DNA of 8,881 nt from Bacillota bacterium (GTDB lineage: Bacteria; Bacillota; Clostridia; Peptostreptococcales; Natronincolaceae): assembly GCA_023387935.1 (NCBI GenBank), contig JAEWHG010000158.1:1-8881 (forward strand), read 5' to 3'. The translations under genes and the position numbers were made by a program. A model generated the notes under the pieces. It was not told where the DNA came from. It saw only the letters and a program-made list of their open reading frames with translations, and ran no database searches. Below, one piece after another: positions 5,783-8,881 of the stretch (the stretch's first letter is position 1; the number at the start of each line of letters is the position of its first letter).

Positions 5783-6862
5783 ATGGAATATAATATTGCC
5801 TTAATCAAAGGTGATGGAATAGGACCGGAAGTAGTAGATGAAGCAGTAAAGATTCTTAAAAAAGTCGGAGAAATAAGCAATGTAAATTTCAAATTTACAG
5901 ATGTTTTGGCTGTAGGAAAAGCTATTGATGAAGTTGGAGAGCCTTTACCTAAAGACTCTCTTGAAATTTGTAAAAATAGCGATGCAGTTATTATAGGAAA
6001 TATTGGAGGCAAAAAGTGGATAAGCAATCCACTTAATAAAAAGCCTGAAAAAGCAATTTTAACACTAAGAAAAGAATTAAATGCAGCAGTTAATTTGAGA
6101 CCTATATTTTTAAATGAAAACTTAGCTTATTTTTCACCGTTAAAAAAGGAAATCACAGAAAAAGGCATTGACATTTTAGTTGTAAGAGATATTGTGGGTG
6201 GAATGCTTTGCTCTGAAAAGGAAGTTGGAACTGGTAAGTTTGGAAGAGAAGCATCAGATAAAGAGTATTATAACGAAGAAATAATAAGAAATATAGCAAA
6301 ACAGGGATTTGAGGCTGCAATACAAAGAAGAAAGAAATTAGCAAGTCTTGATAAGGCAAATGCACTTGCAAGTTCAATGCTGTGGAGAGAAATAGTTAAT
6401 GAGGTCGCCAAAGATTATCCAGAAGTAGAGCTTCAGCATTATTTAATAGATAATGCAGCAATGGAAGTTATAAAAGAGCCTAGTAAGTTTGATGTAATAA
6501 TTGCTTCAAATATGTTTGGAGATATTATTTCAGATGAAATAAGCCAAATTACAGGAGTTGCAGGAATTTTAGGTTCTGCCGAGCTGAGCTATTCTAGAAA
6601 TGGAATATTTACACCAAATCAGCTTCATAACGAGGATGAAACTATAGTAGGCAAAGATATTGCTAACCCAATAGGAATGATTTTATCTTCAGCTTTAATG
6701 CTTAGATATTCCTTTGGTTTAAATGAAGAAGCAAAACTTATAGAAGATGCTGTTAATAAAGTAATAAAAGAAGGATATGCAACCCGTGATTTATTCACAG
6801 AAGGTAAGAAACTAGTTGGAACAAAAGAAATGGGAAGCTTAATCAGCAGTTATATATTATAA
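5783..6862 (+). CDS. LeuB-like isocitrate/isopropylmalate dehydrogenase family protein (divergent)
   Basis: This 359-residue protein is the normal length for 3-isopropylmalate dehydrogenase, which oxidatively decarboxylates a 3-substituted malate with NAD+ and a divalent metal. Kept features are GDGIGPE (10-16), substrate arginines R96, R106 and R135, the catalytic DKAN lysine K191, metal-binding D223, D247 and D251 (NMFGDIISDE), and the GKxIANPIxMILSxALMLRYSFGL and GTKEMG blocks. Two hallmark regions differ. The catalytic Tyr of VRELTGGIYFG is Leu142 (VRDIVGGMLCS). The NAD-binding EPVHGSAPDIAG loop is replaced by TPNQLHNEDETIVG (277-290), two residues longer. The ATG follows AAAGGTGA with a rather long gap. 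It is the first gene of an operon, 12 bases before the LeuC-like gene. I infer a related but different substrate or cofactor. Ordinary LeuB is less likely. Confidence 0.85.
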   Translation: MEYNIALIKGDGIGPEVVDEAVKILKKVGEISNVNFKFTDVLAVGKAIDEVGEPLPKDSLEICKNSDAVIIGNIGGKKWISNPLNKKPEKAILTLRKELNAAVNLRPIFLNENLAYFSPLKKEITEKGIDILVVRDIVGGMLCSEKEVGTGKFGREASDKEYYNEEIIRNIAKQGFEAAIQRRKKLASLDKANALASSMLWREIVNEVAKDYPEVELQHYLIDNAAMEVIKEPSKFDVIIASNMFGDIISDEISQITGVAGILGSAELSYSRNGIFTPNQLHNEDETIVGKDIANPIGMILSSALMLRYSFGLNEEAKLIEDAVNKVIKEGYATRDLFTEGKKLVGTKEMGSLISSYIL

Positions 6863-6874
6863 AGGGGTGAAAAA

Positions 6875-8056
6875 ATGGCGCTAACTAAGAAAATATTAAC
6901 TAAATCTTCAAGTTTAAATGATATTAAGCCAGGAGAAAAAATTGTATTAAATGTTGACTATTGCCTTATAAACGATGCTGTATCAAATGTTGCTGTAGAT
7001 TACATTAAAGATGAAGATAAGCTATTCGATAGTAAAAAAGTAGTTGTAGTTATTGACCACGATACCCCATCGGGGTCAGAAGATGCAGCAAAGGTTCAAA
7101 AGAAATTAATTGCTTTTGCAAAGAAACATGATACACATTTCCACCATGGTGAAGGGGTTTCGTACCAAATATTAATAGATAAATATGTAAAATTAGGGAA
7201 TATAGTTGTTGGATGTGGTAGACATACTGCTGTATATGGAGCAGTTGGTGCAATTGGATTTAGTAGGGCACCTGAGCAAATTTTAGAAGTTTTAAAGAGT
7301 GGAAAATTAGAAATAGAAATGCCTGAAATTGTAAAGGTTGAGCTCACTGGGCAGTTAAGTAATGGTGTTTATGCAAAAGACATTATATTAAACATAATTA
7401 AAGAAATAGGAGAAAATGCTCTGCAAAATAAAATAATTGAGTTTACAGGAGATGCATTTAAAAATCTAACCTTAAACGACAAGATAACTATTTGCAATTT
7501 AGCTGGAAGAACAGGTGCAGTATCTGCAGTTGTTAGTACTGAAGAAGTTTCAGATGATGATAAATATTGTGGAGCTTTAAAATATGATTTAAGTAAAATG
7601 AAGTCTATGACAGTAAATCCTGATAGCTTTGGAGAAATTGTTGATACTTCATCAATAGAAAACATTGCTGTAAATGAAGTATTTATAGGTGGATGTTCTG
7701 GAGGAAGAATTGAGGATTTAAGAATTGCAGCTAATATTTTAAAAGGTAAACATGTTGCATATAAAGTAAGACTTATAATTGCTCCGATTACTCAAGATGT
7801 ATTTGTACAAGCATCTAATGAAGGTTTGATTAGCACATTTATTGATTCTGGCGCACTTGTTATGAATCAAGGATGTAGTGTATGTTGGGGAAAATCCCAA
7901 GGTATTATAGACACAGATGAAGTTTTAGTTTCATCAGGATCTTGTAATGGAAAAGGAAATGCAGGAGCTGAAACTGCTAAAATTTACGTAACATCTACAG
8001 CTGTCGCAGCTACAAGTGCTATTACAGGATGTATAACTGCTGAAAAATTAATATAA
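6875..8056 (+). CDS. Aconitase/3-isopropylmalate dehydratase (LeuC-like) large subunit, with altered substrate residues
   Basis: This 393-residue protein aligns over its whole length with LeuC/HacA large subunits, the [4Fe-4S] hydro-lyases that isomerise 2- and 3-hydroxy acids with a LeuD-type small subunit. The three cluster cysteines are present: C274 (IGGCSGGRIEDLR) and C334/C337 (GCSVC). Also kept are DH (61-62), GVYAKD and EFTGDA. Active-site motifs are changed. G(A/S)DSHTCTYGALGA reads GCGRHTAVYGAVGA (113-126), so Asp and Ser are lost but His117 is kept. GEGICHQ reads GEGVSYQ. The NRNFxGR motif reads SCNGKGN (356-362), losing both arginines that in aconitase hold the substrate carboxylates. 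The frame is intact and the ribosome site AAAGGGGTG is strong, so it does not look like a decaying gene. It sits between the LeuB-like and LeuD-like genes. It may use a less charged substrate, or serve a structural or regulatory role. Confidence 0.85.
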   Translation: MALTKKILTKSSSLNDIKPGEKIVLNVDYCLINDAVSNVAVDYIKDEDKLFDSKKVVVVIDHDTPSGSEDAAKVQKKLIAFAKKHDTHFHHGEGVSYQILIDKYVKLGNIVVGCGRHTAVYGAVGAIGFSRAPEQILEVLKSGKLEIEMPEIVKVELTGQLSNGVYAKDIILNIIKEIGENALQNKIIEFTGDAFKNLTLNDKITICNLAGRTGAVSAVVSTEEVSDDDKYCGALKYDLSKMKSMTVNPDSFGEIVDTSSIENIAVNEVFIGGCSGGRIEDLRIAANILKGKHVAYKVRLIIAPITQDVFVQASNEGLISTFIDSGALVMNQGCSVCWGKSQGIIDTDEVLVSSGSCNGKGNAGAETAKIYVTSTAVAATSAITGCITAEKLI

Positions 8057-8069
8057 GGGGGAGTAAAAG

Positions 8070-8564
8070 ATGATTCAAAAGTTTGAAGGTAGAGCATGGA
8101 AGCTTAGAGATGATATAGATACAGATATTATTATTCCTACTCAATATCTTGCATTACCTACTTTAGATGAAATGAAACAATACGCATTTGAGCCTTTGCG
8201 ACCTGAACTTCCAAAGTTAATTAAAGACGGAGATATAATTGTAGCTGGCAAAAACTTTGGCTGTGGGTCTTCGAGGGAAATGGCAGCAGAAGTTTTAGTT
8301 GCTTTAAATATAAAATGTGTTATTGCTAAATCTTTTGCAAGAATTTTTTTTAGAAATGCTATTAATAATGGCCTGCTTTTAATTGAAAGTGAAGAGCTTC
8401 CTGATAATTGTAACGAAGGTGATATTGTTACTGTTGAAGTAAATAAAAAACTTTCTTGTAACGGAAAGGAATTTCCTATACCAATGATGCCAGAAAATCT
8501 TTTTACAATTATTGAAGATGGTGGACTTATAAAAAGTATGCAAAAAAGAAATGGATTAATATAG
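8070..8564 (+). CDS. 3-isopropylmalate dehydratase small subunit (LeuD-like)
   Basis: This 164-residue swivel-domain subunit matches the shorter bacterial/archaeal LeuD type. It carries GRAWKLRDDIDTDIIIPTQYL (7-27), IIVAGKNFGCGSSRE (56-70) and IAKSFARIFFRNAINNGLLLIE (85-106). Ser67, Ser68 and Arg69 of the GSSRE motif, which complete the active site of the large subunit, are intact. The next residue, His in the near-universal GSSREHA, is Met71 here. The loop after YL (LALPTLDEM, 28-35), the segment that tunes substrate choice in this family, does not match the usual LeuD or homoaconitase patterns as I recall them. Ribosome site AGGGGGAG. It lies 13 bases after one large subunit and 15 before another, so it could partner either or both. 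Family assignment is secure; calling it leucine-specific is not. Confidence 0.9.
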   Translation: MIQKFEGRAWKLRDDIDTDIIIPTQYLALPTLDEMKQYAFEPLRPELPKLIKDGDIIVAGKNFGCGSSREMAAEVLVALNIKCVIAKSFARIFFRNAINNGLLLIESEELPDNCNEGDIVTVEVNKKLSCNGKEFPIPMMPENLFTIIEDGGLIKSMQKRNGLI

Positions 8565-8579
8565 AAAAGAGGTGATGAA

Positions 8580-8881
8580 ATGGGACATACATTAGCAGAA
8601 AAAATTATCATGCACAACGCGGGTTTATCAACATGTAAACCCGGAGATATTGTCATAACTAAGCCTGACTTTGTTGGATTCCACGATATTTATACACCAT
8701 CTGTATATACAAAATTTAAGGAAATGGGATTTACTAAAGTTTGGGATACAGAAAAAATAGTAAATATTCTTGACCACTTGGTTCTACCTTGTTTAGCAGA
8801 TGATCCAAGACACCTTAGATATAGCTATAAATTAACAGATGAATTTGGAATTAAAAAATTATATACATCAGAAGGTATAAC
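8580..8881 (+). CDS. Second LeuC-like aconitase-family large subunit (5' part, cut by window end)
   Basis: An open frame begins with ATG at 8580 after AAAAGAGGTGA and runs without a stop to the last base, giving about 100 residues. The N-terminus MGHTLAEKIIMHNAG, then PGDIVI, HDIYTP (35-40) and DH (65-66, in ILDHLVLP), is the standard opening of LeuC/homoaconitase large subunits, including the family HD(I/L)(T/Y)xP segment. The Fe-S cysteines and the arginine motif lie beyond the window. It is a different protein from the LeuC-like gene at 6875: the two N-termini share only the family skeleton, and this one is closer to the canonical pattern. It lies 15 bases after the LeuD-like gene, so it belongs to the same operon. 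Confidence 0.85.
   Translation, partial: MGHTLAEKIIMHNAGLSTCKPGDIVITKPDFVGFHDIYTPSVYTKFKEMGFTKVWDTEKIVNILDHLVLPCLADDPRHLRYSYKLTDEFGIKKLYTSEGI

Noticed and set aside
5783..8564. Plain leucine biosynthesis genes leuB, leuC and leuD
   Set aside because: Gene order and folds agree, but missing signature residues in all three proteins, two large subunits and LacI-type control argue against it. Family-level names were used instead of gene symbols.
8141..8656. A 171-residue open frame on the minus strand across the LeuD-like gene
   Set aside because: It is a shadow of clear LeuD and LeuC coding sequence on +, and has no recognisable domain or credible ribosome site.

Overview
The window is about 70% A+T on inspection, with strong Shine-Dalgarno sites, some TTG starts, short tight operons and sigma-A promoters. 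This points to a low-GC Firmicute of the class Clostridia. Nothing in the sequence fixes the genus. No insertion sequence, phage gene, tRNA, rRNA or CRISPR array was seen.

Region 1 (1-2400): an AEC-family (auxin efflux carrier/malate permease type) transporter on + converges on a CNNM/CorC-type membrane protein on -. They share a bidirectional terminator.

Region 2 (2400-4490): a metal-ion transcription unit. A yybP-ykoY manganese riboswitch, with a terminator that competes for its P1 helix, leads a CaCA-family cation/calcium (or manganese) antiporter. An HD-domain phosphohydrolase follows 22 bases downstream and probably shares the transcript. The unit ends at a 42-base perfect palindrome that acts as a second bidirectional terminator. 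Its stem sequence nearly matches the first one.

Region 3 (4534-8881): a LacI-family repressor on - is divergent from an operon on +. The operon encodes relatives of the leucine-pathway enzymes: a LeuB-like dehydrogenase, a LeuC-like large subunit, a LeuD-like small subunit and the start of a second LeuC-like large subunit, which the window end cuts off. The operon promoter is near-consensus (TTGACA, 17-base spacer, TACAAT). Two tandem CG-centred LacI-type half-palindromes lie just after it.

The LeuB, LeuC and LeuD relatives keep their folds and metal or Fe-S ligands but have lost residues that are nearly invariant in leucine biosynthesis: the LeuB catalytic Tyr and its NAD-binding HGSAPDI loop, both arginines of the LeuC NRNFxGR motif, and the His of the LeuD GSSREHA motif. 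The best reading is a LacI-controlled isomerase plus oxidative-decarboxylase pathway acting on an unidentified malate-like 2-/3-hydroxy acid, not ordinary leucine synthesis. This is the most interesting part of the window.
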